Shown here piece by piece: positions 45,483-55,226 of a DNA stretch of 64,000 nucleotides (positions are counted from its first letter, which is position 1; every line of letters starts with the position of its first letter). The notes under the pieces were generated by a model that worked only from the letters and a program-made list of their open reading frames with translations, did not search any database and was not told the DNA's origin. The stretch is from positions 62,001 to 126,000 of the forward strand of contig CAVPBN010000033.1 in the NCBI GenBank assembly GCA_963701815.1. Direction: 5' to 3'. A program made the position numbers and the translations under genes. This DNA comes from AP-15 sp963701815 (lineage in GTDB: Bacteria > Pseudomonadota > Alphaproteobacteria > ATCC43930 > CGMCC-115725).

Positions 45483-46658
45483 GTGTTCTTCTTGTTCCTC
45501 ACCGAGTTGCGCGCGGCCAGGGTGCCGGTGTCGCTGCGCGAGTACCTGACCCTGATGGAGGCGATGGACAAGCGGGTCGCCGGCTTCGACATCGAGGAAT
45601 TCTACTTTTTGGCGCGCACCGCCTTGGTCAAGGACGAGCGCCATCTCGACCGCTTCGACCGGGTGTTCGGGCATTGTTTCAAGGGGATCGAGACGCTGGC
45701 CGAGCCCAAGGCTGAAATCCCCGAGGAGTGGCTGCGGAAGCTCGCCGAGCGGCTGCTGACCGACGAGGAAAAAAAGCTGATCGAGACGCTCGGCGGCTGG
45801 GAAGAGCTGATCGAAACGCTGCGCCGGCGGCTCGCCGAGCAAAAGGCGCGTCACCAGGGCGGCGGCAAATGGATCGGCACCGCCGGCACCTCGCCGTTCG
45901 GCGCCTATGGCTACAACCCGGAAGGCGTGCGCATCGGCCAAGCCGAGGGCAGAAACCGCCGCGCGGTCAAGGTGTGGGACCGGCGCGAGTTCCGCAATCT
46001 GGACGACAATGTCGAACTCGGCACCCGCAACATAAAGCTGGCGTTGCGCCGGTTGCGGCGGTTCGCCCGCGAAGGCGCGGCCGACGAACTCGATCTCGAC
46101 GGCACCATTCGCTCGACCGCGCATAATGCCGGCTGGCTCGACCTCAAGCTGGTGCCGGAGCGGCACAATGCCGTCAAATTGCTGCTTTTCGTCGATGTCG
46201 GCGGATCGATGGAGGACCATGTCCGGGTCTGCGAGGAGTTGTTCTCGGCTGCGCGCAGCGAGTTCAAGCACCTGATCCACTTCTATTTCCACAATTGCCT
46301 GTACGACACGGTGTGGCGCGACTCGCGGCGGCGCCATGTCGAGCAGATCCCGGTCATGGGGTTGTTCCGCACCTACGATCCGAGTTGGCGCATCGTGCTG
46401 GTCGGCGACGCCAGCATGAGCCCCTACGAGATCGACAAGGAGGGCGGCAGCGTCGAGCGCTGGAACGACGAACCGGGGAGAACCTGGCTGGGCCGACTAC
46501 TCGAGGCGTATCCCCGCGCAGTATGGCTCAACCCGGTCCCGGAAAAATACTGGGCCGGCACCGCCAGCATCGGCATGATCCGGCAAATCACCGACGACCG
46601 GATGTTCCCGCTGACCCTCGACGGCCTCGACCAGGCGATGCGCCGGCTGCGCCGCTGA
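45483..46658 (+). CDS. VWA-domain protein (CoxE-like)
   Basis: 391 residues. N-terminal helical domain (LTELRAARVPVSLREYLTLMEAM), linker, then a VWA domain whose MIDAS starts LLLFVDVGGSMEDH (DxGxS). Works with the MoxR ATPase; in CO dehydrogenase clusters this pair helps mature the enzyme, but no cox structural genes are visible here. GTG 45483 is the start. Confidence 0.88.
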   Translation: MFFLFLTELRAARVPVSLREYLTLMEAMDKRVAGFDIEEFYFLARTALVKDERHLDRFDRVFGHCFKGIETLAEPKAEIPEEWLRKLAERLLTDEEKKLIETLGGWEELIETLRRRLAEQKARHQGGGKWIGTAGTSPFGAYGYNPEGVRIGQAEGRNRRAVKVWDRREFRNLDDNVELGTRNIKLALRRLRRFAREGAADELDLDGTIRSTAHNAGWLDLKLVPERHNAVKLLLFVDVGGSMEDHVRVCEELFSAARSEFKHLIHFYFHNCLYDTVWRDSRRRHVEQIPVMGLFRTYDPSWRIVLVGDASMSPYEIDKEGGSVERWNDEPGRTWLGRLLEAYPRAVWLNPVPEKYWAGTASIGMIRQITDDRMFPLTLDGLDQAMRRLRR

Positions 46659-46664
46659 CCGATT

Positions 46665-47006
46665 TTATGCGGCGTGCGATTTCCCGTCCTTCGGCCGGAC
46701 ATAGGCGATCGCCGCGTGCTCGGCGCAATAGGGCTTGCCGGGCAAGGGCCGCGCCCCGCAAAAGCGGAAATTCGCATCGTTCGGGTGACCGTCGGGCCAC
46801 AGACAGCCCGGTCCGGTGAATTCGAAAACGTTGCGCCGCGGCGGTCGCGGCACCGGCGCGCGACGGGTCATCGCGTTGCGGTTCAGGCGGCCGATCACGG
46901 CATTTTTGGTCAGGCCCAGGCGGCGGCCGATCTCCGCGGTCGGCAGCCCCTCGGCAAATAGCTGCGCCAACCGTTCGACGCGCTCAGGCGTCCAGGTGAT
47001 GTCCAT
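46665..47006 (-). CDS. gcrA: Cell-cycle regulator GcrA
   Basis: 113 residues. The N-terminal helix-turn-helix (WTPERVERLAQLFAEGLPTAEIGRRLGLTKNAVIGRLNR) and C-terminal Cys/His segment (CLWPDGHPNDANFRFCG, then GKPYCAEHAAIAY) match GcrA. It binds sigma70 and methylated GANTC promoters and drives S-phase genes in alphaproteobacteria. The basic linker is shorter than in Caulobacter GcrA. ATG 47006 with GGGGGAAT upstream. Confidence 0.93.
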   Translation of the reverse strand: MDITWTPERVERLAQLFAEGLPTAEIGRRLGLTKNAVIGRLNRNAMTRRAPVPRPPRRNVFEFTGPGCLWPDGHPNDANFRFCGARPLPGKPYCAEHAAIAYVRPKDGKSHAA

Positions 47007-47014
47007 TTATTCCC

Positions 47015-47056
47015 CCGTATTCTGTGGACTTTGCAGTCCACCCCCACAAAATACGG
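47015..47056. promoter_or_regulatory. Nested inverted repeat upstream of gcrA
   Basis: Inner arms GTGGACT (47024-47030) and AGTCCAC (47035-47041) flank TTGC. Outer arms CCGTATT (47015-47021) and AATACGG (47050-47056) enclose the whole. The element starts 9 bases before the gcrA ATG, next to the ribosome site, so it could be an operator or, if transcribed, an RNA hairpin hiding the start. Confidence 0.6.
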
Positions 47057-47100
47057 TAACATCCCGATCGGGCGATGCCAAGCCCATTTTATGCGTTTGT

Positions 47101-48151
47101 TTAATGAAAATCGGCGCCGCGGCGATAGGTCAGCACCTTTGAAAAATAGGCTGGGAAGCGCCGCAACGGAGACAGGCCGGGGCGCATCAAACCGTCCAAA
47201 TCCTCGCGCAGATAGCTCGCGTAGTAAGGCTCGTGAAAGGCGGCGGGAAAATATTCGAGCATCGCGTCGTAATCGGGCTCGTCGCCGGTCTGCAGTGAAT
47301 CGACGAGGACCAGGGTGCCCCCGGGTTTCAGTACCCGCACGATCTCGCCGACAACAGCCCGGCGCACCCGCGGCGGCAGTTCGTGAAACAGATAAATGCA
47401 GGTCGCCGCATCGAACTCGGCATCGGCAAAAGGCATCGCCTCGGCGGCGCCCTCGATCAGCCGCACCCGCGACCACGGCGCCAGGTCGCGCCGGGCCACG
47501 GTCAGGTAATGCGGCGACAGATCGAGCCCGGTGACACGGAGGCGCGGATAGTTGGTCTTGATCTCGCGCAGAAACCGCCCGGTGCCGCAGGCGATGTCGA
47601 GCAGACGCCCGGCGGGATTGCCGGACAGGGCGGATTTGAGCGGCACCAGCGCCTGGCGGCGCATCGCCGCCGCACCGCCGCCGAACAGCACTTCGACCTG
47701 ATGGTCGTAACGCTCGGCCGAGGCGCCGCTCAGGTAGCCGTCGCTCTGGAAGTGAAATTTCTGCAGATAGTAGCGCGGGATACCGGCCGGGCAGCGTCTC
47801 GGTCAACGTCTCGGGCAGCGTTCGCTCGCGATCCTCGCCGTGCCGCCTGCCGTCAACCGCGGCGAGATCGGCGAAGAAATCGACCGCGCGGCGCAGCGCT
47901 GCCATCGGGCCGCCGAGGTCGTCGTGCGGGAACGCATAACAGCCGGCCTCGATGTTGCGCCAATCCTGCTCGAGCAATGCCCGCAGATCGGCGAGGATGC
48001 GCCGCCGGTCCGGCATCGGCCGGCCGCGCAGCGCCTCCGGTAAAGGCAGCGGCCGACTGATCCGTGCGGCCAGCAGTTTCTGCCCAAAGAACCAGGACAC
48101 CCGCGCCGCCTGTACGGCCTCGAAAGCGAGCTTGTCGAGAGCGGATTGCAT
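47101..48151 (-). CDS. Class I SAM-dependent methyltransferase (frameshifted near 47780)
   Basis: The N-terminal part (FEAVQAARVSWFFGQKLLAARI, YAFPHDDLGGPMAALRRAVDFFADLA) ends in one frame near GRYPA. It resumes in another as YYLQKFHFQSDGYLSGASAE and then the catalytic domain: LLDIACGTGRFLREIK, VTGLDLSPHYL, and a UbiE-like IYLFHELPPRVRRAVVGEIVRVLKPGGTLVLVDS. One extra base near 47780 splits it. Target unknown; such long-N-terminus proteins are common hypothetical methyltransferases in alphaproteobacteria. Confidence 0.78.
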
Positions 48152-48362
48152 AGCCCACCGAGTTATCGCGGCAGCGCGGCTTTGCAAGCGACGATCTTGC
48201 CGCGGCCCGGAGGTCCGCCTAATATCGGCAGCCCTATCGTGCCATTCGATCGACGGAGATGACGCTGCTCGATCCTGCCGCTTCGGCACCCCGGCCCGGG
48301 TCGGGGCTCGGGGACGCGGTCGCGGGCTGAACCGGTCCGTCTTGGGCGACCGGGACCGGCCG

Positions 48363-48893
48363 ATGTCGGATGATCCTGCGCAGCGCGGCCCGTCGGTTCG
48401 CAGCATTCCGGAAGGCGACAACCGCGAGCGCATGATCTGCGCAGATTGCGGCTATATCCTTTACGACAACCCGAAAATCGTCGTCGGCTCGGTCGCCCGG
48501 TGGGGCGAGCGCATCCTGTTGTGCCGGCGGTCGATCGAGCCGCGGCGCGGCTATTGGACCCTGCCGGCCGGCTATCTCGAACTCAACGAATCGGCCGGCG
48601 CCGGCGCCGAGCGCGAAGCCTGGGAGGAGGCGCAGGCGCGCATCGAGATCGAAGGACTGCTCGCCATCTACGACATCCCGCGGATCAGCCAGGTGCAGCT
48701 GATCTATCGCGCGCGCCTGCTGGACGAGACCATATCGGCCGGACCGGAAAGCCTCGAGGTCGGGCTTTTCCTGTGGGAGGAGATCCCATGGAGCCAGCTC
48801 GCCTTTCCGTCGATCGGCTGGGCGCTCCGGCATGACCGCGAGGCGCGGGCGACGCGCGATTTCACCGCCCGGGTAAACCCGCCCGGCTCGTGA
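48363..48893 (+). CDS. NUDIX hydrolase with zinc-ribbon N-terminus
   Basis: 176 residues. Starts with a half zinc ribbon (ICADCGYILYDNPKIVVGSV), as in NudC-like and ADP-ribose pyrophosphatase-type proteins. The NUDIX box GYLELNESAGAGAEREAWEEAQA fits GX5EX7REXXEE. Hydrolyses a nucleoside diphosphate linked compound; substrate not inferable. ATG 48363 chosen as the first sensible start. Converges with ftsY. Confidence 0.85.
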   Translation: MSDDPAQRGPSVRSIPEGDNRERMICADCGYILYDNPKIVVGSVARWGERILLCRRSIEPRRGYWTLPAGYLELNESAGAGAEREAWEEAQARIEIEGLLAIYDIPRISQVQLIYRARLLDETISAGPESLEVGLFLWEEIPWSQLAFPSIGWALRHDREARATRDFTARVNPPGS

Positions 48894-48927
48894 GGTTGCC
48901 GATCGCCGCTGCCCCGCCGAGCGCCGA

Positions 48928-50019
48928 TCAGGCGTCGAGCCCGACCAGACTGCGGGCATAGGCGCGCGCTTCGAAGGGCCGCAGATCGTCGGCGGCCTCG
49001 CCGACGCCGACGGCATGGATCGGGATGCCGTATTTCTCGGCCAGAGACACCAACACGCCGCCCCGCGCGGTGCCGTCGAGCTTGGTCATGACGATGCCGG
49101 TAACGCCGATCATTTCGCGGAAGATTTCGGCCTGGGCATGGGCGTTCTGTCCGGTCGTCGCATCGAGCACCAGCAGTACCGAATGCGGCGCGCGCGGGTC
49201 GATCTTTTTGACGACGCGGACGATCTTCTGCAACTCGCCCATCAGATCGGCCTTGTTGTGCAGTCTTCCGGCGGTGTCGATCAGCAGGATATCGGCAGCC
49301 TCCGCCCGCGCCTGGGCGAACGCGTCATAGGCGAGCCCGGCCGCGTCGGACCCGTCGGGCCGCGTCACCACCGGGCAGCCGATGCGCTCGCCCCAGATCC
49401 GCAACTGCTCGACCGCCGCGGCGCGGAAGGTGTCGCCGGCGGCGAGCACGACGTTGAGCCGTTGGTCGCGGTACTGCTTGGCGAGCTTGGCGACCGTCGT
49501 CGTCTTGCCGCTGCCGTTGACGCCGATCACCAGGATGACGAACGGGCGGCAGGCCGGGTCGGGGCGCAGCGGTTTCATGACCGGCTCGACCAGCCGGACC
49601 ACCTCCTCGGCCAGCGCGGCCCTGACCTCTTCGGGCGAAATCTCTTGATTGAACCGCGTGCGGCGCAGCGCCTGGGTGACCTCGGCGGCGACGCCGACCC
49701 CCATATCGCTGGCGATCAGCAGCTCTTCGAGCTCGAGGAGCGCGGCGTCGTCGAGCCGGCGGCGATTGAAAATCGTGCCGATGCCTTCGGTCAGCCGGGC
49801 CGAACTGCGCGCCATCCCGGCCCGCAGCCGGCCGAGCCAGCCGCGCCGCGCCGCACTCTCCGCCGATTCCGGCGCTTCAACCGCAGCGGACCGCGCCGGG
49901 TCCGGTTGCGGCGGGGTGACGACAGGCTCTTCGATCTCTGTCGTGTCGACGAACGCAGGGGCCGGCGCCGGGGCCTCCGGCGCGGTCTCGGTTTGATCGC
50001 CGCGGCGCCAGAACCTCAT
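48928..50019 (-). CDS. ftsY: Signal recognition particle receptor FtsY
   Basis: 363 residues. A short acidic/proline A domain (EAPAPAPAFVDTTEIEEPVV) precedes the NG GTPase: GVNGSGKTTTVAKLA (P loop), AAGDTFRAAAVEQL, DTAGRLHNKADLM and TKLDGTARGG. Docks ribosome-SRP complexes at the membrane; Ffh is also encoded in this window. The start overlaps the mtaB stop (50016-50019). Confidence 0.95.
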   Translation of the reverse strand: MRFWRRGDQTETAPEAPAPAPAFVDTTEIEEPVVTPPQPDPARSAAVEAPESAESAARRGWLGRLRAGMARSSARLTEGIGTIFNRRRLDDAALLELEELLIASDMGVGVAAEVTQALRRTRFNQEISPEEVRAALAEEVVRLVEPVMKPLRPDPACRPFVILVIGVNGSGKTTTVAKLAKQYRDQRLNVVLAAGDTFRAAAVEQLRIWGERIGCPVVTRPDGSDAAGLAYDAFAQARAEAADILLIDTAGRLHNKADLMGELQKIVRVVKKIDPRAPHSVLLVLDATTGQNAHAQAEIFREMIGVTGIVMTKLDGTARGGVLVSLAEKYGIPIHAVGVGEAADDLRPFEARAYARSLVGLDA

Positions 50020-51269
50020 CCGATCGGCTCTCCGACCAGACCGCGCGCATCGCTGCCGACCAATCGCATCGGTCGGATCGATCCCGTGGCGATCGAGCTT
50101 ACCGCGGCGTCAAAATTTACCGGGGCATAAAACGCGGCGCGGCCCATCCCCGGTCGTTCGACCAGGATCTCGGTTTTGCCGCCGACCCGCGATGCCAGCT
50201 CGCCGGCGAGCGCCTCGGCGCCGGCGGCCCGCAATCGCGCGGCGCGCTCCTTGACGAGGGCGTCGGCGAGCGGCGGCATCCGCGCGGCGGGGGTCCCGGG
50301 TCGAGCGCTGTATGGGAACACATGGACAAAGGCGAGCCCGCATTCGCCGATCAGGTCGAGGCTGCGCTGGAACATCTGCTCGCTCTCGGTCGGGAAGCCG
50401 GCTATCAGATCGGCGCCGAGCGCCACCTCCGGGCGCAAGGCGCGGGCCCGGCGGGCGACCGCGATCGCCTCCGCCCGCGAATGCCGTCGCTTCATGCGCT
50501 TTAGGATCAGATCGTCGCCGGCCTGCAGCGACAGATGCAGATGCGGCATCAATCGCGGCTCCTCGGCCAGCAGCCGCCAGAGTGCATCGTCGATCTCGAT
50601 CGGGTCGAGCGAGGAAAGTCGCAGGCGTTCGAGTTCGGGCACCGCTGCGAGCAGCCGCCGCGCCATCTGCCCGAGGCTCGGCCGCCCCGGCAGATCGGCG
50701 CCGTAACCAGTCAGATCGACCCCGGTCAGGACAATCTCGCGATAGCCGGCGGCGACGAAGCGGCGGGCCTGGTCGGCGACGAGACCCATCGGCACCGAAC
50801 GGCTGGGCCCGCGGGCATAAGGGATGATGCAGAATGTGCAACGGTGGTCGCAGCCCTGCTGAACTTGCAGAATGGCGCGCGCCCTGCCCTCGAAACCGTC
50901 GATCGGATGGACCCCGGTCTCGCCGAAATCCGGCGCCGCCTCGACAGTCGGCTGGGCCCCTGCCGGGCGGTAGCTGTCGACCCGGAGCTTGGCGCGGTTG
51001 TCGAGCACGCGGTCGACTTCGGGCAAGGCCGCGTATTTCTCCGGTGCGATCTCGGCGGCGCAGCCGGTGACGATGATTTGAGCGGTGGGGTGATGCCGGC
51101 GGGCCCGGCGGATCGCCTGGCGCGCCTGACGCTCGGCCTCGGCGGTCACGGCGCAGGTGTTGACGATGACGGCGCCTTCGAGACCGGCATCGCTCGCGGC
51201 CCGCCGGATCACCTCGGCTTCAAAGGCGTTCAGCCGGCAGCCGAAGGTGATGACCTGATTGTCCGGCAT
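50016..51269 (-). CDS. mtaB: tRNA t6A37 methylthiotransferase MtaB
   Basis: 417 residues. Radical SAM methylthiotransferase making ms2t6A37. UPF0004 domain with cluster cysteines (TFGCRLNAFEAE; VNTCAVTAEAERQARQ; VTGCAAEI), radical SAM CDHRCTFC, then LHLSLQAGDDLILKRMKRRHSR and a C-terminal TRAM-like end. ATG 51269 used; an in-frame GTG 51281 overlaps the dapF stop (GTGA) and may be the true coupled start. Confidence 0.92.
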   Translation of the reverse strand: MPDNQVITFGCRLNAFEAEVIRRAASDAGLEGAVIVNTCAVTAEAERQARQAIRRARRHHPTAQIIVTGCAAEIAPEKYAALPEVDRVLDNRAKLRVDSYRPAGAQPTVEAAPDFGETGVHPIDGFEGRARAILQVQQGCDHRCTFCIIPYARGPSRSVPMGLVADQARRFVAAGYREIVLTGVDLTGYGADLPGRPSLGQMARRLLAAVPELERLRLSSLDPIEIDDALWRLLAEEPRLMPHLHLSLQAGDDLILKRMKRRHSRAEAIAVARRARALRPEVALGADLIAGFPTESEQMFQRSLDLIGECGLAFVHVFPYSARPGTPAARMPPLADALVKERAARLRAAGAEALAGELASRVGGKTEILVERPGMGRAAFYAPVNFDAAVSSIATGSIRPMRLVGSDARGLVGEPIG

Positions 51270-51277
51270 CGCCAGGA

Positions 51278-52135
51278 TCACCCGGCCGCGAGGCGGCCGG
51301 CAGACTTCAGCAAGTCGCGGTCGAAGACGCCTTCGAAGCTCAGCGCCGCCGGCCCGGTCATGACGACGTGTCGGTCCCGGCGCCACTCGATCTCGAGCGT
51401 GCCGCCATCGAGGATCACGGCGGCCTGGGGCTCGGCCAAGCCGCGCCGGCAGGCGGCGACCAGCGCGGCGCAAGCGCCGCTGCCGCAGGCGCGGGTGATC
51501 CCGGCGCCGCGCTCCCAGACCCGCAACCGGATCTGCCGGCGGTTGCGGATGGTTGCGATGCCGATATTGGCGCGCTCGGGAAAGATCGGATCATGTTCCA
51601 GCGCGGGGCCGAGCGCCGGCAGATCGACCGTCTCGGCGTCATCGACGAAAAAGGTCGCATGCGGGTTGCCGATATTGGTGCAGACCGGCGCCGACAACGG
51701 GCCGAGCGCGAGATCGAGGCGATCGGTATCGGCCTCTCGGGCAAGCGGGATCTCCCGCCAACCGGTGCGCACCGGCCCCATATCGACCGCGATCCGCCCA
51801 TCCCCGATTATCGCGGATTCGAGGAGCCCGGCGGCGGTCTCGATCACGACCCGCGATTCGTCCGACCCGCGCCCGACCAGCCAGGCAACGCAGCGGGCGG
51901 CATTGCCGCAGGCCTCGGCCTCGCTGCCGTCGGGGTTGCGGATCCTCATCGCCAGCCGCGCCGCCGGATCGCGCGCCGGTTCGAGGACGATCACCTGATC
52001 GCAGCCGATCCCGGTGTGCCGGTCCGCCAGGGCGCGAGCGGCTTCGGCCCCGATGGCGAGGGGCGCACAGCGGGCGTCGAGCACGACAAAGTCGTTGCCG
52101 AGGCCGTGCATTTTCAGAAACGGCACCTTGCCCAT
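51278..52135 (-). CDS. dapF: Diaminopimelate epimerase
   Basis: 285 residues. Interconverts LL- and meso-DAP for lysine and peptidoglycan. The two catalytic cysteines are in EACGNAARC and RACGSGACAA. MHGLGNDFVVLDAR at the start and GNPHATFFVDD are typical. dapF-mtaB-ftsY is a characteristic alphaproteobacterial order. ATG 52135. Confidence 0.94.
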   Translation of the reverse strand: MGKVPFLKMHGLGNDFVVLDARCAPLAIGAEAARALADRHTGIGCDQVIVLEPARDPAARLAMRIRNPDGSEAEACGNAARCVAWLVGRGSDESRVVIETAAGLLESAIIGDGRIAVDMGPVRTGWREIPLAREADTDRLDLALGPLSAPVCTNIGNPHATFFVDDAETVDLPALGPALEHDPIFPERANIGIATIRNRRQIRLRVWERGAGITRACGSGACAALVAACRRGLAEPQAAVILDGGTLEIEWRRDRHVVMTGPAALSFEGVFDRDLLKSAGRLAAG

Positions 52136-52205
52136 GGCGCCGCTTATATGGCGGCGCGGCCGGCCCTGTCCAATATCGCCGACGGCAGCGTCGACGGCGC
52201 GGGGT

Positions 52206-52655
52206 TCAGCCTTTTCTCGAAGCCGATCTGGCCGCGGCGTGCCGGATGCCTGATTTGCCGGATCTTATGCTGCCGCCCTTCGCCGTCGTTGCGGTTCCGG
52301 CGGCGGCCGTCCGGGCCCGCACCGACTGGGTCCGGCGGCTCGCGATACCGGAATCCGCGGCGGCGCGGCTGGTGGCCCGATGCGCGCCGGCGGGCCCCCC
52401 GTGCCGCCTGTTCGCCGAGGCGGCCGAATGCGACGTCGCCGACGCGACATGCGGCCGGTCGATGGTTTTGTCGAGCCCGTCGTCGGACGCTGCCGGATCT
52501 TCGCCCGCGCCGCTGCCGTGCGTGAAAAACGCCGGCGCATCGCCGCCCGGGACAAAATTCTTGGTGCCCAAAACCGGCATCTCGCCGGCCACCGCCGGCG
52601 AGACGGCAACGGCCAACGCGGCCGCAAACCAGATTTTCGTCAGCCTGCCCGCCAT
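52206..52655 (-). CDS. Secreted basic protein of unknown function
   Basis: 149 residues from ATG 52655 with GGGGGA upstream. Signal peptide ends SPAVAGE or AVA. The first mature part (MPVLGTKNFVPGGDAPAFFT) looks like real protein; the later part is rich in Ala, Ser, Arg and may be disordered or shifted out of frame. Named only as secreted unknown. Confidence 0.45.
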   Translation of the reverse strand: MAGRLTKIWFAAALAVAVSPAVAGEMPVLGTKNFVPGGDAPAFFTHGSGAGEDPAASDDGLDKTIDRPHVASATSHSAASANRRHGGPAGAHRATSRAAADSGIASRRTQSVRARTAAAGTATTAKGGSIRSGKSGIRHAAARSASRKG

Positions 52656-52892
52656 CGATTTCCCCCGTCGTCCCCACCCGACAATCATCCGAAAATTTCG
52701 TCCGCGAGTAAAATCCCCCTGCAATGACGATAATCCCAGGCAACGAGGACCTCGCGGCCGGGCAAATCAGCGGCGCCGCCGATATTGATCGCACCGACGC
52801 GGCGGCATCGTCGCGGCAACACGGATACGGGGACCCCCGACTGAGCCGTACGTGGTCAAATCGAGCAAAAACGTAAAAGTGGCTGGATTTGT

Positions 52893-53512
52893 TTAACCAG
52901 CGAAAGACAAGACGGCTGCGTCGCGCGCGTCGGACGCCGACGAGGCCGCCGCGACCGCCTCTTCGCGAAGCTGCGGCGCGGCGAACAATCCTTGGCGGTA
53001 GACGACCGGCGGCCGCGCAGCGGGCCGATTCGGCCCTATGCCGCCGCCTTTCGCGGTTCGGGAGCGCCGATCCCGGCGGCGGTTCGCCGCGGCGTCGGCT
53101 CGGGCGCGCAGCGCGCGCGACCGAGCCGGCATGGCCTCGTCGGCCGCAGCCGGCGACGCCGAGCGGGACGTGATCCAGGCGCGGCCCGCCGGCGCCTCGA
53201 CGGTGTCGAAGACGCGGATCTCGCCGGGTATCAGAAAGCGCAACGCTTTGACGGTCAATCTGACCCAGGCGATGTCGGTGACGATCGCAATCCGCTCGCA
53301 GCGCGACGCCTGTTCGCGCCGAGATCGAGTTCGTCCCAGGCGGCGCCGGGAAAGCGCGAACAGAGTTCGTAGTAGAGCCGGATTTTCTCGTGTCGCTTGA
53401 GCGAGTTCGCGACGGCGGGCCGCAATATGTCGCGGCATTCCTGCTGGGTCACGCGACCCTTGACGAAGATGCCTACGACATTTTTCGGCAGCCCCTCGAT
53501 CAGCTCGATCAT
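52893..53512 (-). CDS. SpoIIAA-like (STAS-type) protein (frameshifted near 53325)
   Basis: Starts MIELIEGLPKNVVGIFVKGRVTQQE, continues IRLYYELCSRFPGAAWDELDLGA, then in a second frame QASRCERIAIVTDIAWVRLTVKAL and PGEIRVFDTVEAPAGRAWI. Together this is the SpoIIAA-like fold (PF11964) seen in many bacterial proteins of unknown role. One missing base near 53325 separates the parts. The fold ends near 53170; the tail to the stop at 52893 is low-complexity and may be an artefact of another shift. Confidence 0.65.
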
Positions 53513-53585
53513 CGACCGCTCCTGCCGGCCTGGCGGCCGGCGATTCCTCGGCGCCCTGGGCGCCGAGGACAGATCGCGTATGCAA

Positions 53586-55226
53586 CTAGAAAGCGACGCG
53601 GAACTTGCCGATCAGCACGTTCTCGTGGCCCTTGAGGTTGGCGACGACGATGCGCTTGCCATACATGTACTCGACGCCGGTGGTGATGAACGCGACCGGG
53701 TTCCACACCAGATTGACGAAAGCGTTGACCAGCTGCTGGTTCACGCTCTGCGCCTGGACCGGTCCGATCAGCTGCGAGGAGACGGACTGCTGGAGCGATG
53801 CCCGCGGCGACGGTCGACCGCAGGGTCGGCGTCCACCAGTGCTGAATGCCGCCGTTCGCGCTGAACGCAGGGACCGGCTGGACGAGGACGTTCGACGACG
53901 CCAACCCGGCACCGCAGCCCGGCTGCGGTGTTGCGCACGCGGTCTTGACCGTGAAGTTGGTCGCCAGCGGGTACAGCGCGGTTTCGCCGCCGCTCGCATA
54001 AGAGCCGATCGCGTTGCCGACGATGAAGCTGAACAGGATGTCGTCCTTGGTGTAGCCGAACCAGTTGGGGTGCACGTCGCCCGAGATATGGCCGCCGTAA
54101 CCGATATACTGGCGGTCGATGAACCCGCCATCCTGGAGTTGGTAAAAGCGGACGATGCCGGCGAAGTCCATATGCCCCCAGGGCTGCGACCAATAGGAGG
54201 CGAAGGTCAGGTTGGGCGCCTTGGCGACGGTCGGGTTGGCCTGCACCGGGCCGCCGACGCCGGTGCAGGGCTGGCCGTTGCAGATCGCTGGGATCGCCTG
54301 GCCATCCGGGGTGGTGCTGCTCCCGGTGAGCCCGGACAGAGCCTGGTCGCTCGCCTGTACGCCGCTCGGGGTGATGACGGTGGTCCACGGGTTTTCCGCC
54401 GACACCGAAAAGGCGCTGCCGTACGGGCCGGGAATGGTGTAGCGCACCTGCGGGATGCGCTGACCGCCGGTCGACCCCAGGGCGCCGCCGAATTCCATCG
54501 ACTCGGTGTCGGCGTCGGCGTCGGAGAAGTTCGACAGGGCCTGGCCGCCGAGGAACCCGCCCAACGTGCCGTAGGCGAACCGGAGGCGGGTCAGCTGGTT
54601 GTTGCCGCTCTGCTGCGACGTCCTGGCAGCTGAAATTGTTGCAGCCGGCCCAGTCCCACTCGAAAAACGTGCGCGCCTCGCCCCACGAGGTCGGGGTGCG
54701 GGTCTCGATGTTGAACCGCGATTGCTGCGGGCTGAATTCGAGGACGCCGTTGTTGCGCCCGGGCGCCCGAGCGGTCGCGTTCGGGTTGACAAAGCCGAGA
54801 CCGGGGACGAACCCGCCGGCCAACGGCAAAGAGTGCACGATTGCCGTTCTGGCCCGAGTTGGAGCCGTAATTGGTGCCGTTGACGTTGCCGCCGCCTTGC
54901 AGGAAGTCGAGGATGGTCAAATCGACAAAGCCGCCGACGCGGACCGAGGTGTCGGTGCCCGGGATCAGAAACGATCGCGGAAAGCTGCCGCCCAGCGACG
55001 GGGCGGTCGGCGCCGCGACGTTGCCGTAGGCGCTCGCCCCGGTCTGCCCGGGGAACTGCTTCGTCGCCTGGGCCAGCTGGTCGATCCGCTGCTGCAGCAG
55101 CAGCTGGTTGGCGCGCAGATCCGCCATTTCGTCGGCCTTGGCGACGGGGAGACCCGTCTGCACTGCAACTATGGCGGTCAGGCCGCCAATCGCTGCCAGG
55201 ATTCCGATACCCCGCGTTCTCGTCAT
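53586..55226 (-). CDS. Outer-membrane porin, DcaP-like (three frameshifts)
   Basis: Signal peptide near MTRTRGIGILAAIGGLTAIVAV, a coiled coil (ANQLLLQQRIDQLAQATKQ), then beta-barrel sequence: VRVGGFVDLTILDFLQGGG; VLEFSPQQSRFNIETRTP; TRLRFAYGTLGGFLGG; FDIGYGGHISGD-like strands; ending GKFRVAF with C-terminal Phe. Four successive pieces lie in three frames, with breaks near 54840, 54620 and 53800. Each break fits one extra base. GGGGGAG precedes ATG 55226. A trimeric substrate-uptake porin by family; substrate unknown. Confidence 0.75.

Noticed and set aside
52724..52876. A 50-codon frame starting MTIIPGNEDLAAG
   Set aside because: No ribosome site, no similarity and odd composition; left out as chance.
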